A program made the position numbers and the translations under genes. Under the pieces are notes generated by a model, which was not told the origin of the DNA, did not search any database, and worked only from the letters and a program-made list of their open reading frames with translations. Shown here in pieces: positions 8,389 through 17,760 of a DNA stretch of 64,000 bases. Positions within the stretch are counted from its first letter, which is position 1. Each line of letters opens with the position of its first letter. The stretch is from Paenibacillus sp. An7. GTDB taxonomy: Bacteria > Bacillota > Bacilli > Paenibacillales > Paenibacillaceae. The stretch is from the NCBI RefSeq assembly GCF_009870785.1, contig NZ_WTWX01000007.1, positions 34,430 to 98,429 on the forward strand, in the 5' to 3' direction.

Positions 8389-8682
8389 ATGACCCGGATC
8401 AGTCGCAATTTGCGCAAATGGACCAGCGAAGCACTCGATTTGCCGCAGGATGTTCTTTTTGACATGCCGAGGCTAACCCTGATCGGAAGTAAGCAATTAT
8501 ACATAGAGAATCATCGCGGTGTTGTACATTTCTCCGAGGATAAACTTGTGCTCGACCTGTCTGTAGGACGGCTTGAGGTAAGCGGTGCAGAACTTGTCAT
8601 TCGGAATATTATGCCTGAAGAAGTAGCGGTAGAAGGCCATATTAAAAATATTCAGTATATAGGAACGGAGGATGTCAAGTGA
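8389..8682 (+). CDS. yqfC: Sporulation protein YqfC
   Basis: This 97-residue protein is of the YqfC family, a small sporulation protein of unknown mechanism found in most endospore formers. It has the family's beta-rich repeating pattern (LYIENHRGVVHFSEDKLVLDLSVGRLEVSGAELVI). Its last codons overlap the GTG start of yqfD by four bases (GTGA), indicating translational coupling. AGGGGGAAG lies upstream of the ATG. A sigma-E-like promoter precedes it. Confidence 0.92.
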   Translation: MTRISRNLRKWTSEALDLPQDVLFDMPRLTLIGSKQLYIENHRGVVHFSEDKLVLDLSVGRLEVSGAELVIRNIMPEEVAVEGHIKNIQYIGTEDVK

Positions 8683-9884
8683 GAACACCGAGCTTGGCCA
8701 ATATTAGGGGAACTGTTCATATTGTACTTCTCGGGGGCGACATCGAAGCCATGATTAATGAAATGGCGAAGCATGGACTGAATGTATGGGAGATCAAAGC
8801 AATAGGTAATCGCAGTGCCAGTATGAATATTCTGGTGGACGATTTCTTTGAGCTTCGCCCGCTTTTAAAACGGACAGGCTGCCGGGTACGGGTAAAGCAG
8901 CGTATTGGGCTCCCTTTTTTTACGGCAAGACTACTGAAACGGAAACTGTTTGTAACGGGCGCCATTTTATTCTTTGTTTTATTGTATGGCATGTCATCAT
9001 TGGTATGGGACGTAAAAGTAGAAGGCAATATTAAAATACCAGAAGAAGAAATTTTGGAAGTAGCTCGCAAAGAAGGGTTATATCCTTTTCAATTCTCATT
9101 TCGGTTACCGGAACAGGACGAGCTGGCCAAGGATATGGTAAAGCAGCTCCCTGCAATTTCGTGGATCGGGGTAAACCGGGAAGGAACTAAAGTTACGATC
9201 CAGGTCGTTGAAGCAGACGAACCGGAGAAGAAACCGCTGATGAGTCCAAGACACCTGATCAGTAAGACGGATGCAGTAATCACTGAAATTTATGCAGAAC
9301 AAGGCAGACCCGTAGTTCAGAAGGATATGCGCGTCAAGAAGGGTACTGTACTTATATCAGGTATTCTTGGGGACGAAGAGAACACGCAGAGTGTCGTAGC
9401 CAAAGGGGAAGTAAAGGGGCTAGTTTGGCATGAATATAATATTGAAGTACCTTTGTTGCAAAAGCAGATCACTTATACAGGAGAGTCCAAAGAACGTCGT
9501 TTCCTTGTGCTCGGAAATCGAGCAATCCAGTTCTGGGGCTATGGAGATACTCCATACAGCAAATTTGAGACTATTACCGAAGTGGACCCGCTAAAATGGC
9601 GCTCTTTTAAACTTCCGGTGGGCTGGATGACGGAAATTGACCGTGAAACATTGTATAAAGAGCAGTCTCTTGGTGAAGAGTTTGTGAAAGAGCAAGGCCT
9701 TAAAGCAGCAAGAAATGATATTTTAGCGAAAAACGGCAAAGGTACGAAGATTATTAGCGAAAAAATTTTGCATGAGAAGAAAGAGAATGGTAAAGTTTAT
9801 ATGAAAGTGCTTTTCGAAGTAGAAGAAAGTATCGCGGTGGAATTACCGCTCGTTTATAACCAAGTTGAAGATCAAGGAGAATGA
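8679..9884 (+). CDS. yqfD: Sporulation protein YqfD
   Basis: YqfD is a membrane protein of the mother cell required for efficient sporulation in B. subtilis. The 401-residue product has an N-terminal soluble domain, one membrane segment at about 92-112 (FVTGAILFFVLLYGMSSLVW), and a large extracytoplasmic region containing the POTRA-like stretch after VKVEGNIKIPEEEILEVAR. It starts at GTG 8679, overlapping yqfC. phoH follows after six bases, so the sporulation pair probably reads into the housekeeping genes downstream. Confidence 0.94.
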   Translation: MRTPSLANIRGTVHIVLLGGDIEAMINEMAKHGLNVWEIKAIGNRSASMNILVDDFFELRPLLKRTGCRVRVKQRIGLPFFTARLLKRKLFVTGAILFFVLLYGMSSLVWDVKVEGNIKIPEEEILEVARKEGLYPFQFSFRLPEQDELAKDMVKQLPAISWIGVNREGTKVTIQVVEADEPEKKPLMSPRHLISKTDAVITEIYAEQGRPVVQKDMRVKKGTVLISGILGDEENTQSVVAKGEVKGLVWHEYNIEVPLLQKQITYTGESKERRFLVLGNRAIQFWGYGDTPYSKFETITEVDPLKWRSFKLPVGWMTEIDRETLYKEQSLGEEFVKEQGLKAARNDILAKNGKGTKIISEKILHEKKENGKVYMKVLFEVEESIAVELPLVYNQVEDQGE

Positions 9885-9890
9885 GATTAT

Positions 9891-10862
9891 TTGACAGAAC
9901 ATAATCGCAGCATACGCATCTCTCTTCAGAACGCAGGTGAAGGACAATCTCTATTTGGACCACAGGACACTTTTCTTAAACTTATGGAGTCCGAAATTCC
10001 AGTGACGATTGACTCACGTGAAGCCGAAATCACCATTCGGGGCGACGGAAATGAAGTTGAGAAAATGGAACAGCTATTTGAAGTATTATTGCAATTAATT
10101 CGTAATGGATACATTCTTTCCGAAAGAGATATTCAGTACGCAACCGAACTTGCCAAAGATTTCAGAGCCGATCAGCTGCTTGACTTATTTAAAGGTGAAA
10201 TTACAACTACCTTTCGCGGTAAACCCATTCGTGTAAAGACGATTGGGCAGAAACATTATGTTACGACCATCAAGAAACGGGACATCGTATTTGGAATCGG
10301 ACCTGCGGGAACAGGGAAAACCTATCTTGCTGTTGTTCTCGCGGTAGCCGCGTTAAAAGAAGGCTCTGTGAAGAGAATTATATTAACCCGGCCTGCTGTT
10401 GAAGCAGGGGAGAATCTCGGATTCCTGCCGGGAGATCTTCAGGAAAAGGTCGATCCTTATCTGCGTCCGCTGTATGATGCACTATATGATGTGATGGGTC
10501 CCGATCAAACGGCCAAAGCCTTGGAACGCGGCCTCATAGAGATTGCACCACTGGCGTACATGCGCGGCCGTACACTGGATGATTCTTTTATTATTTTGGA
10601 TGAAGCGCAGAATACTACACCGGAACAGATGAAAATGTTTTTGACCCGTCTCGGTTTTGGTTCCAAAATGGTAATCACCGGAGATGTAACACAAATCGAC
10701 TTGCCTAGAGGTAAGAAATCAGGACTCATAGAAGCGAAATCGATTCTATCGAGTGTTGAAGAGATTGGATTTGTTTACTTTGCTGAAACAGACGTGGTAA
10801 GGCACACCCTCGTGCAGAAAATCATCACTGCTTACGACCGAGCCGCAGAAAATCAAGAATAG
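9891..10862 (+). CDS. phoH: PhoH family ATPase
   Basis: This 323-residue cytoplasmic protein of the PhoH family carries a P-loop NTPase domain resembling the core of superfamily I helicases. Walker A GPAGTGKT is at about residues 137-144 and Walker B IILDEAQN at about 233-240. The N-terminal 100 residues have the KH-like region usual for chromosomal PhoH. Start is TTG 9891 with GGAGA ten bases upstream. Association with ybeY and era suggests a link to RNA maturation, but the exact reaction is not established. A second PhoH-type gene with a PIN domain lies at 39.5 kb. Confidence 0.95.
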   Translation: MTEHNRSIRISLQNAGEGQSLFGPQDTFLKLMESEIPVTIDSREAEITIRGDGNEVEKMEQLFEVLLQLIRNGYILSERDIQYATELAKDFRADQLLDLFKGEITTTFRGKPIRVKTIGQKHYVTTIKKRDIVFGIGPAGTGKTYLAVVLAVAALKEGSVKRIILTRPAVEAGENLGFLPGDLQEKVDPYLRPLYDALYDVMGPDQTAKALERGLIEIAPLAYMRGRTLDDSFIILDEAQNTTPEQMKMFLTRLGFGSKMVITGDVTQIDLPRGKKSGLIEAKSILSSVEEIGFVYFAETDVVRHTLVQKIITAYDRAAENQE

Positions 10863-10879
10863 AAAGGGATTGTTTCCTG

Positions 10880-13108
10880 GTGACCCCTAAGGAATTGTCT
10901 AAAGACAAGTCTTTTCAGAATAAGAAAATGGGATGGAAGAGTAGCAGGGGAGCCCGCTATCTTCTGTTTTTGTTTATGCTCATTCTGTTCTATGTTAGTT
11001 TGTCTCCGAGTCTGTTGCCTGAGCGTTATGATATTCAGCAGGGAACACGTAGTGAAAAAGAAATTAAGGCGCCGATGCAGATCCAAGATAATCAAGCACG
11101 CGCGCTCGCACAAGAACAGGCTGCTGAAAGTGTTCAGCCGATCTACCAATACGTCTCTTTACGTAATGAAAGTTTAATTACATCCATACTTGATCGTATT
11201 GACCGTTTAAATCAGGATGATATATCAAGTGACGATAAGATTGAAATTTATAAGCAAGAAATTCCGCAGCGACTCAAGGACTCCGTAACGAATTTTATTA
11301 ACAATAATCGAAGTTCCGGTATTTATTCCGAACCGCTGCTCGAAGAGATTCGTAAAGTAACCGAAAGTCAGTCTTACCGTATTCCAGAAGAGACCTATAT
11401 CAAAATTGCCAGACTGTCTTCAGATCAGATTAAAGAGATGAAACCTGTGGCAAGAGAACTTGTCTCTCGGCTTATGGTGGACCAGATTACGGATGCATCT
11501 ATTCCACGTGCAAAAGTAGCAGAAATGGTCAATACAAGCTCGCTTAATGATCGTACTTCTCGTGAGGTGGTACAGGAACTTACCCGATTTGTGATTACAT
11601 CAAATAAATTCTACGATGAAGAAGCGACGAAAGAAGCCAAAGCAAAGGCGCGGGAGAATACGCCGCCTGTGTACATCGAAGAAGGGGAAACCCTTGTAGC
11701 CAAAGGGGAAATCATTACCGAAGAAGTGTACAAGCTGCTTTCGGATAATAAACTTTTACGTGATGAAGTGAATTATTGGCCGCAGTTTGGTTTATTGTTA
11801 CTTTCGCTGTTTCTGTCATTAGGCATCCTTATGTACATGAAGCAAATGAGTAATCCGGAATTTAAATATAATAATGCACAGCTGCTCATGCTGTTATGTG
11901 TATTTGTGATTACGATAGGCAGTATGCATTTAGTTGCTTTTCTTCAGACAGATGGTCGAGTATTCGTTGGATACTTGGCTCCGGTAGGGATTGGCGTCAT
12001 GTTAATTACCCTGCTGCTCGATATACCTTTGGCCTATATTTCTGCTATTATTTTTGGGATTGTAGCCAGTATCATACTAAATACGCAGCAAAACGAAAAT
12101 TTCGACTTTAATTTTGGATTATTCACTGTTATTGTCAGCTTTGTTGCTATTTTTGCTACAGACAAGGCAAGCCAGCGCTCCACTTTACTGAAAAGCGGTA
12201 TTATGGTGTCTTTGATCGGATCTCTTGTGGTCTTCATGCTTTCGATTCTGGGAGATGGAGATTGGGATCGTACGAATGCGCTGTACGGAGTCGGTTTTGC
12301 TTTTGCAGGTGGAATTCTGATGGCGATTCTTGCCATTGGTCTCATGCCGTTCTTTGAATCTACGTTTGGAATTTTATCCGCTTTGAAGCTTGTAGAGTTG
12401 TCGAATCCGAATCACCCGTTATTACGTAAACTGCTTACAGAAACACCGGGAACTTATCATCACAGTGTGATGGTAGGTAACTTGTCTGAGGCGGCTGCTG
12501 AAGCGATCGGTGCAGATGGACTCTTATGCAGAGTGGGTTCTTATTATCATGATATCGGAAAAACAAAACGACCCATTTATTTTATCGAGAATCAGAACAA
12601 TATGGAAAATCCGCATGACACACTGGATCCCAAGCTGAGTAAGTCCATTATTATCGCTCATGCAAGAGATGGTGTGGAGATGCAAAAAGATTATAAACTT
12701 CCTAAACGGATTCGTGACATTGCAGAGCAGCATCATGGAACAACCTTCTTGCACTTTTTCTATCAAAAGGCGATAAAACAGGCGGAAGAGGCGGGAGTAG
12801 AACCTGATTTTACTGAAGAAGATTTCAGGTATCCAGGTCCTAAAGCTCAGTCCAAAGAAGCAGCTATTGTAGGAATTGCAGACAGCGTGGAAGCCGCAGT
12901 TCGTTCCTTACGGAAACCGACGGTAGAACAGGTAGAAACGATGATTGAGAAGATTATCAAAAGCAGGCTCGATGATCATCAGCTGAATGATTGTGATTTG
13001 ACCATGCGTGAGCTAGATATTGTGGCGAAGACGTTAAAAGAAGCGGTAATGGGTATTTTCCATTCTCGAATTGAATATCCGGAAGAAATAAAGAAACCAA
13101 AAAGTTAA
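10880..13108 (+). CDS. pgpH: Cyclic-di-AMP phosphodiesterase PgpH (7TM-HD, YqfF)
   Basis: This 742-residue membrane enzyme hydrolyses the second messenger c-di-AMP. Its order is one N-terminal membrane segment, an extracellular 7TMR-HDED sensor domain (about 60-280), seven membrane segments (about 295-500) and a cytoplasmic HD domain (about 510-710). HD metal residues are in YHHSVMVGNL near residue 524, YYHDIGK near 555, and EQHHGT near 615. Start is GTG 10880, 17 bases after phoH. It sits in the usual phoH-pgpH-ybeY order. Confidence 0.96.
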   Translation: MTPKELSKDKSFQNKKMGWKSSRGARYLLFLFMLILFYVSLSPSLLPERYDIQQGTRSEKEIKAPMQIQDNQARALAQEQAAESVQPIYQYVSLRNESLITSILDRIDRLNQDDISSDDKIEIYKQEIPQRLKDSVTNFINNNRSSGIYSEPLLEEIRKVTESQSYRIPEETYIKIARLSSDQIKEMKPVARELVSRLMVDQITDASIPRAKVAEMVNTSSLNDRTSREVVQELTRFVITSNKFYDEEATKEAKAKARENTPPVYIEEGETLVAKGEIITEEVYKLLSDNKLLRDEVNYWPQFGLLLLSLFLSLGILMYMKQMSNPEFKYNNAQLLMLLCVFVITIGSMHLVAFLQTDGRVFVGYLAPVGIGVMLITLLLDIPLAYISAIIFGIVASIILNTQQNENFDFNFGLFTVIVSFVAIFATDKASQRSTLLKSGIMVSLIGSLVVFMLSILGDGDWDRTNALYGVGFAFAGGILMAILAIGLMPFFESTFGILSALKLVELSNPNHPLLRKLLTETPGTYHHSVMVGNLSEAAAEAIGADGLLCRVGSYYHDIGKTKRPIYFIENQNNMENPHDTLDPKLSKSIIIAHARDGVEMQKDYKLPKRIRDIAEQHHGTTFLHFFYQKAIKQAEEAGVEPDFTEEDFRYPGPKAQSKEAAIVGIADSVEAAVRSLRKPTVEQVETMIEKIIKSRLDDHQLNDCDLTMRELDIVAKTLKEAVMGIFHSRIEYPEEIKKPKS

Positions 13109-13196
13109 GTCAGAGCCAGCAGTGAAAAAGTCATTGCGCTAGACTTAACTGCTTATTAAGATAACAATAGAGTATAAAGATAAGGAGCATACGAAA

Positions 13197-13691
13197 ATGA
13201 GTGTGCAGCTCGTATGGAATAATAACCAAGAAGTTGTTGAGATCACGGAAGAATTGATTGGGACTTTAGAAAAACTGCTTGAAAAAGCTGCCGAGATGGA
13301 AAAGATTACAGATGGTGAGGTAGCCCTCACTTTTGTAACAGATCAAGAGATTCACGAACTAAATAAGGAGTATCGGGGAATCGATCGTCCTACCGATGTA
13401 CTTTCTTTTGCTATGAACGAATCGATTGATGAAGAACTGGATATTATTTATGATCTTGGTGAGAATGAAGCTATAGAACTCCCTGAAATCCTTGGAGATA
13501 TCATTATCTCAGTGGAGACCGCGATTGCTCAAAGTAAGGAATATGGTCATTCTATTGATCGTGAGATCGGATTTTTGTTTGTGCATGGTTTTCTTCATTT
13601 GTTAGGTTATGATCATCAGGACGAAGCTAGTGAAGCGGAAATGATGGGAAAACAGGAAAAGGTTCTCGCTGAGGTAGGGCTCAGTCGGTAA
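13197..13691 (+). CDS. ybeY: Endoribonuclease YbeY
   Basis: YbeY is a conserved metallo-RNase needed for 16S rRNA 3'-end maturation and ribosome quality control. The 164-residue protein contains the zinc motif HGFLHLLGYDH at about 130-140, with its three metal histidines, plus the N-terminal IDRPTDVLSFAM segment. AAGGAG lies ten bases before the ATG. Its stop codon overlaps the dgkA start (TAATG), so the two are translationally coupled. Confidence 0.97.
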   Translation: MSVQLVWNNNQEVVEITEELIGTLEKLLEKAAEMEKITDGEVALTFVTDQEIHELNKEYRGIDRPTDVLSFAMNESIDEELDIIYDLGENEAIELPEILGDIIISVETAIAQSKEYGHSIDREIGFLFVHGFLHLLGYDHQDEASEAEMMGKQEKVLAEVGLSR

Positions 13692-14056
13692 TGAAGAAGC
13701 GCTCATGGGGTGATGTATTTCGTAACGCAATGGAGGGCTTAATTGAAAGTTTTCTAACGCAGCGAAATCTGCGTGTTCATGCGGCTTGTGCTCTCCTTGC
13801 CGTTGTTGCAGGCCTATTTTTTCATATTTCACAGGTAGACTGGATGTTCATCTGTGTGGCAATTGCTGGTGTGATGGTTACAGAGCTGCTGAATACCGCT
13901 GTTGAACGGGTCGTAGACCTTGCCTCCCCTGAGTTTCACTTGCTCGCCAAATCTGCTAAAGATACCGCTGCTGGAGCTGTGCTGCTGGCGGCGGTTTTTG
14001 CCGTGATTATTGCAATATTTGTTTTTTGGGGGCCGCTGATCAGTTGGGCTTTCTAA
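13691..14056 (+). CDS. dgkA: Undecaprenol kinase (DgkA family)
   Basis: This 121-residue integral membrane kinase phosphorylates undecaprenol, recycling the lipid carrier for wall synthesis; the Gram-positive family prefers it to diacylglycerol. The signature ELLNTAVERVVDLASPEFHLLAKSAKD spans about residues 64-90 (quoted in part), between hydrophobic helices. The N-terminal segment FRNAMEGLIESFLTQRN is also typical. The start overlaps the ybeY stop by one base. cdd follows after 37 bases. Confidence 0.95.
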   Translation: MKKRSWGDVFRNAMEGLIESFLTQRNLRVHAACALLAVVAGLFFHISQVDWMFICVAIAGVMVTELLNTAVERVVDLASPEFHLLAKSAKDTAAGAVLLAAVFAVIIAIFVFWGPLISWAF

Positions 14057-14093
14057 AATAAATAACATTTCGTTCTAGAAAGAGGTAAGATAT

Positions 14094-14501
14094 ATGGATA
14101 AGCAAAGTTTGATGAAAGAAGCCATTGAAGCTCGAAAGAAAGCTTATATCCCGTACTCTCAGTTTGGAGTGGGTGCTGCGCTGGTTGGGGAAGATGGCCG
14201 TATCTATCATGGTTGTAATATTGAAAATGCAGCTTACGGTCCAAGTAACTGCGCAGAGCGAACGGCTGTGTTTAGTGCAATCGCGAGCGGCCATGCGCCT
14301 AGAAAGTTTAAAGCAATAGCGATCGTAGGAGATACAGAAGGTCCGATCTCTCCTTGTGGTATATGTCGTCAGGTGATGTTTGAAATGTGTGAGTCAGATA
14401 TGCCTGTTTTCTTAGGAAACCTGAAGGGTGACATTATGGAAACAACTGTCTCCGAACTACTGCCAGGGGCATTTGGCCCTCAAGATCTTGCGAAAGTATA
14501 A
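14094..14501 (+). CDS. cdd: Cytidine deaminase
   Basis: This enzyme deaminates cytidine and deoxycytidine to uridine forms for pyrimidine salvage. The 135-residue length matches the small tetrameric class. Zinc ligands are C53 in NCAER, and C88 and C91 in SPCGICR; catalytic E55 is adjacent to the first. A run of purines with GAGGTAAG precedes the ATG. It lies between dgkA and era, as in B. subtilis. Confidence 0.97.
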   Translation: MDKQSLMKEAIEARKKAYIPYSQFGVGAALVGEDGRIYHGCNIENAAYGPSNCAERTAVFSAIASGHAPRKFKAIAIVGDTEGPISPCGICRQVMFEMCESDMPVFLGNLKGDIMETTVSELLPGAFGPQDLAKV

Positions 14502-14540
14502 AATCAATGTACAGGGCTATAGCCCTAATGTGGAGGAAAT

Positions 14541-15443
14541 ATGTCAAAAAAAGAATTTAAATCGGGTTTTGTAGCCATTATCGGCAGACCGAATGTAGGT
14601 AAATCTACCTTAATGAATCAAGTCATCGGGCAGAAAATTGCCATTATGTCTGATAAACCGCAAACCACAAGAAATAAAATTCATGGGGTATATACAGCAG
14701 ACAATATGCAAATCGTTTTCTTAGACACACCAGGTATTCATAAACGTCAATCTAAACTAGGCGATTTCATGAATATGACAGCACTTAATACGCTTCGAGA
14801 AGTAGAAGCGGTTCTATTTTTGGTTGATGCTGCAGAAGGAATGGGCGGCGGTGACCGCTTTATTGCCGAACAGTTAAAAGATGTAAAAACGCCTGTCATC
14901 CTTGTGTTAAACAAAATCGATCAAATCGAGCCTGAAGCTCTTTTGCCTCTAATTGAACAATACAGCAAGCTGCATGAGTTTGCCGAGATCGTACCGATCT
15001 CAGCCAAGCTTGGCAATAACGTCAATACACTTCTTGATCAAGTTAAGAAGTATTTGCCGGCAGGTCCTCAGTATTATCCTGAAGATCAAATTACAGATCA
15101 TCCGGAACAGTTTGTCATTTCTGAGCTTGTTCGTGAAAAAATTCTGCATATGACACGTGAAGAAGTTCCTCACTCCATTGCTGTTACCATTGAAGATATG
15201 CGTGCTGAGGAAAATGGGACAGTGTACGTATCCGCTGTGATCTATGTGGAACGTGATTCCCAAAAAGGAATTATTATCGGTAAACAAGGTGCTCTTCTTA
15301 AAGAAGTAGGGAAACGAGCTCGTCACGATATTGAAAGACTCCTCGGTTCCAAAATATTTTTGGAACTTTGGGTAAAAGTGAAAAAAGACTGGCGTAATCA
15401 AGATCGTGTTCTCCGTGATTTAGGTTTTCATCGAGACGCGTAA
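14541..15443 (+). CDS. era: GTPase Era
   Basis: Era binds 16S rRNA and assists 30S subunit assembly. The 300-residue protein shows G1 GRPNVGKS at residues 15-22, switch segment [10 protein letters not shown]3 DTPG, G4 NKID and G5 SAK, followed by a C-terminal KH domain containing [19 protein letters not shown]. Length and domain order are standard. TGGAGGAAAT precedes the ATG. yqzL and recO follow. Confidence 0.98.
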   Translation: MSKKEFKSGFVAIIGRPNVGKSTLMNQVIGQKIAIMSDKPQTTRNKIHGVYTADNMQIVFLDTPGIHKRQSKLGDFMNMTALNTLREVEAVLFLVDAAEGMGGGDRFIAEQLKDVKTPVILVLNKIDQIEPEALLPLIEQYSKLHEFAEIVPISAKLGNNVNTLLDQVKKYLPAGPQYYPEDQITDHPEQFVISELVREKILHMTREEVPHSIAVTIEDMRAEENGTVYVSAVIYVERDSQKGIIIGKQGALLKEVGKRARHDIERLLGSKIFLELWVKVKKDWRNQDRVLRDLGFHRDA

Positions 15444-15578
15444 ATAGTTCGAATATTTGAGAAATGCCTTTTCTGCCGTACACTTCCAGTGCTGTTTTGT
15501 GCATAGAAAGATCTCCCTTGTACCATCCTATCTCGTAGATGCTTATCAAGTCATTTCCACAAGAGAGGATGAATACTT

Positions 15579-15731
15579 ATGCGAGATTTTTCGTGGACGT
15601 ATTTTGCTAAGACTGGAGATGTTGATGCTTACTTGCTGTACAAAGAAGCTTGTGCATCTGCCTTGGATGAGGTAGGAATCGAAGCTGAAGGGGAGGTTGA
15701 ACCTTTTGATGCGATTCAGATCGAATCTTAG
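15579..15731 (+). CDS. yqzL: Small YqzL family protein
   Basis: This 50-residue open frame begins MRDFSWTYFAKTGDVDAYLL, closely matching the small YqzL proteins encoded between era and recO in Bacillales. AGAGAGG lies ten bases before the ATG. The C-terminal half is acidic (EVGIEAEGEVEPFD). Function is unknown. The call rests on position, the ribosome-binding site and the N-terminal pattern. Confidence 0.8.
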   Translation: MRDFSWTYFAKTGDVDAYLLYKEACASALDEVGIEAEGEVEPFDAIQIES

Positions 15732-15767
15732 TAAAGTGCGGCAGGAGTGGCTTGTGGAGGACGAAAC

Positions 15768-16520
15768 ATGCTATACAGGGTGGAAGGGATCGTCATCCGC
15801 AGTATGGACTACGGCGAAGGGAACAAGATTATTACGCTTTGCACCGAAAATGGAGGTAAAGTAGGAGTTCTTGTTCGTGGAGCTAAGAAGGCAAAAAGCC
15901 GCCATGCTGCCCTGACACAGCCGTTTACGTATGGGGAATATGTGTTTTTTCGGAATCAGGGACTTGGCACCTTAAATCAAGGCGAAATTATTGAATCTCA
16001 CCATCTGCTGCGTGAGGATATTATAAAGGCAGCATTTTCCTCTTATGCCTGTGAGTTATTAGATCGTGTGCTGCAGGATGATGAAACAGGGAGCTTTTGG
16101 TTTAAACAATTAAAGGCATGCCTTGGGGCTCTTCAAGAAGATAAGGATCCGGCTATTATTATTCATCTTTATGAAATGAAAATATTACAATCCGCTGGAT
16201 ATGCACCTGAGCTCCAGGCTTGTATTTCCTGCGGACGGGAGAGACCGGACGAAGAATATTTTATTAGTCCGGGTCTTGGAGGCGTTCTATGCCGTGCGTG
16301 TAAACACTTTGATCCACCGGCCATGAATATAACCCCGAGGGCATTAAAACTGTTACGCTTATTTTCAGCGCTGGATTTACAGCGGCTTGGCAATATCTCC
16401 GTACGTGAAGAGACAAAGGCTGAAATTAAAGTGATCATGCGAGCTTTTATGGATCAGCAATTAGCCTTGAAATTAAAATCACGTCATTTTCTTGATCAAA
16501 TGGAAAAGTACGGTTTATAG
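15768..16520 (+). CDS. recO: DNA repair protein RecO
   Basis: RecO is the mediator that helps load RecA onto SSB-coated single-stranded DNA. The 250-residue protein has an N-terminal OB-fold (LYRVEGIVIRSMDYGEGNKI) and a zinc-binding set in the C-terminal half, CISCGRE followed by CRACKH. An upstream GTG is in frame, but GGAGG at 15756-15760 is seven bases from the ATG at 15768, so that start is chosen. It ends just before the T-box region. Confidence 0.96.
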   Translation: MLYRVEGIVIRSMDYGEGNKIITLCTENGGKVGVLVRGAKKAKSRHAALTQPFTYGEYVFFRNQGLGTLNQGEIIESHHLLREDIIKAAFSSYACELLDRVLQDDETGSFWFKQLKACLGALQEDKDPAIIIHLYEMKILQSAGYAPELQACISCGRERPDEEYFISPGLGGVLCRACKHFDPPAMNITPRALKLLRLFSALDLQRLGNISVREETKAEIKVIMRAFMDQQLALKLKSRHFLDQMEKYGL

Positions 16521-16553
16521 AATGTGATTCAAAAGTCCATTCTGGATGTTTTC

Positions 16554-16583
16554 TTGACAAGCGCATTGTCACTAAGTTATTAT
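16554..16583 (+). promoter_or_regulatory. Sigma-A promoter of the glyQS T-box transcript
   Basis: TTGACA at 16554-16559 and TATTAT at 16578-16583 with 18-base spacing, just upstream of the T-box leader. Confidence 0.75.
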
Positions 16584-16594
16584 GAACCATAATA

Positions 16595-16840
16595 GTCTCT
16601 TTGAGACATGCGTTGATCGAGAAAGTACTGAACACACAAACCTTAACTAGCGAGTCGGTGCAGGTGAGAGTCCGGCAGGTTTTGTTTAGGAAACGGCACT
16701 CGTGAGCAGAACACGATACGGAAAAGTGGATTACCTCAAAGCGCTTTTTGAGTTTTGAGGAATCAAGTAGGGTGGAACCGCGGGATTAACTCTCGTCCCT
16801 ACGTCTGTATAAAACAGGCGTAGGGCGGGGGTTTTTTGCT
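16595..16840 (+). promoter_or_regulatory. T-box riboswitch leader (glycyl)
   Basis: The T-box consensus GGGTGGAACCGCGGG is at 16769-16783, followed by an intrinsic terminator: CCCTACG at 16797-16803 pairs with CGTAGGG at 16819-16825, with an inner CTGT/ACAG stem and T6 at 16832-16837. The purine-rich Stem I region lies upstream. Uncharged tRNA-Gly would stabilise the antiterminator and allow glyQS expression. A GGC triplet at 16695-16697 is a possible specifier codon, but I could not fold Stem I with certainty. Identity as a T-box is very secure; glycine specificity follows from the downstream genes. Confidence 0.95.
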
Positions 16841-16872
16841 GTCCTACAGCTGATGAAAAAGGAGAGAAGTAC

Positions 16873-17760
16873 ATGAATTTTCAGCAAATGATTTTAACGC
16901 TGCAAGAGTTCTGGGCAGGCCAGGAATGCATTATTGTTCAGCCATATGATACGGAAAAGGGCGCAGGTACAATGAACCCAATGACGTTCCTTCGTTCAAT
17001 CGGACCTGAACCATGGAAAGTAGCTTATGTGGAACCGTCAAGACGTCCTTCGGATGGAAGATACGGAGAAAACCCGAACCGTTTGTACCAACATCATCAG
17101 TTCCAAGTCATTATCAAACCTTCTCCTGACAATATTCAGGAACTATATTTAGACAGCCTTAAGGCCCTCGGTATTGATGCGAATCAGCATGATATCCGTT
17201 TTGTAGAAGATAACTGGGAGAATCCTTCTCTTGGTTGTGCGGGTCTCGGCTGGGAAGTATGGCTCGATGGTATGGAAATTACACAGTTCACCTATTTCCA
17301 ACAAGTCGGCGGGATCGAAACTAGTCCTGTTTCTGTTGAAATTACCTATGGTATGGAGCGTCTTGCATCCTATATCCAAGACAAAGACAATGTATTTGAC
17401 CTAGAGTGGGTAGGCGATGTGAAATATGGGGACGTGTTCCATCAACCGGAAGTGGAACATTCTAAATATACGTTTGAAGTGTCTGATGTTCGTATGTTAT
17501 TTACGCTCTTTAACATGTATGAAGAAGAAGCAAAAAAGGCAATGGATCAGGATCTGGTATTCCCAGCTTATGATTATGTGCTCAAATGCTCTCATACGTT
17601 TAACCTGCTGGATGCCCGTGGAGCAATCAGTGTAACGGAACGGACAGGCTATATTACGAGAGTACGTAATCTAGCACGTCAAGTCGCTGCAACGTATCTA
17701 GCGGAGCGTGAGAAGCTCGGATTCCCATTGATTAAGCAAGGAGGTGCAGATCATGTCTAA
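16873..17760 (+). CDS. glyQ: Glycyl-tRNA synthetase alpha subunit
   Basis: This is the catalytic subunit of the heterotetrameric bacterial glycyl-tRNA synthetase, which activates glycine and charges tRNA-Gly. The 295-residue length is usual. The N-terminus ([19 protein letters not shown]) and segments [19 protein letters not shown] and [15 protein letters not shown] are family signatures. GGAGAG precedes the ATG. Its last eight bases overlap glyS. Expression is controlled by the T-box leader. Confidence 0.98.
   Translation: MNFQQMILTLQEFWAGQECIIVQPYDTEKGAGTMNPMTFLRSIGPEPWKVAYVEPSRRPSDGRYGENPNRLYQHHQFQVIIKPSPDNIQELYLDSLKALGIDANQHDIRFVEDNWENPSLGCAGLGWEVWLDGMEITQFTYFQQVGGIETSPVSVEITYGMERLASYIQDKDNVFDLEWVGDVKYGDVFHQPEVEHSKYTFEVSDVRMLFTLFNMYEEEAKKAMDQDLVFPAYDYVLKCSHTFNLLDARGAISVTERTGYITRVRNLARQVAATYLAEREKLGFPLIKQGGADHV

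Noticed and set aside
15298..15549. Minus-strand frame overlapping the end of era, with an in-frame ATG preceded by AGGGAGA
   Set aside because: The ribosome-binding site is tempting, but most of the frame is antisense to the conserved KH domain of era and the peptide matches no family I know. Left as a possible chance frame.
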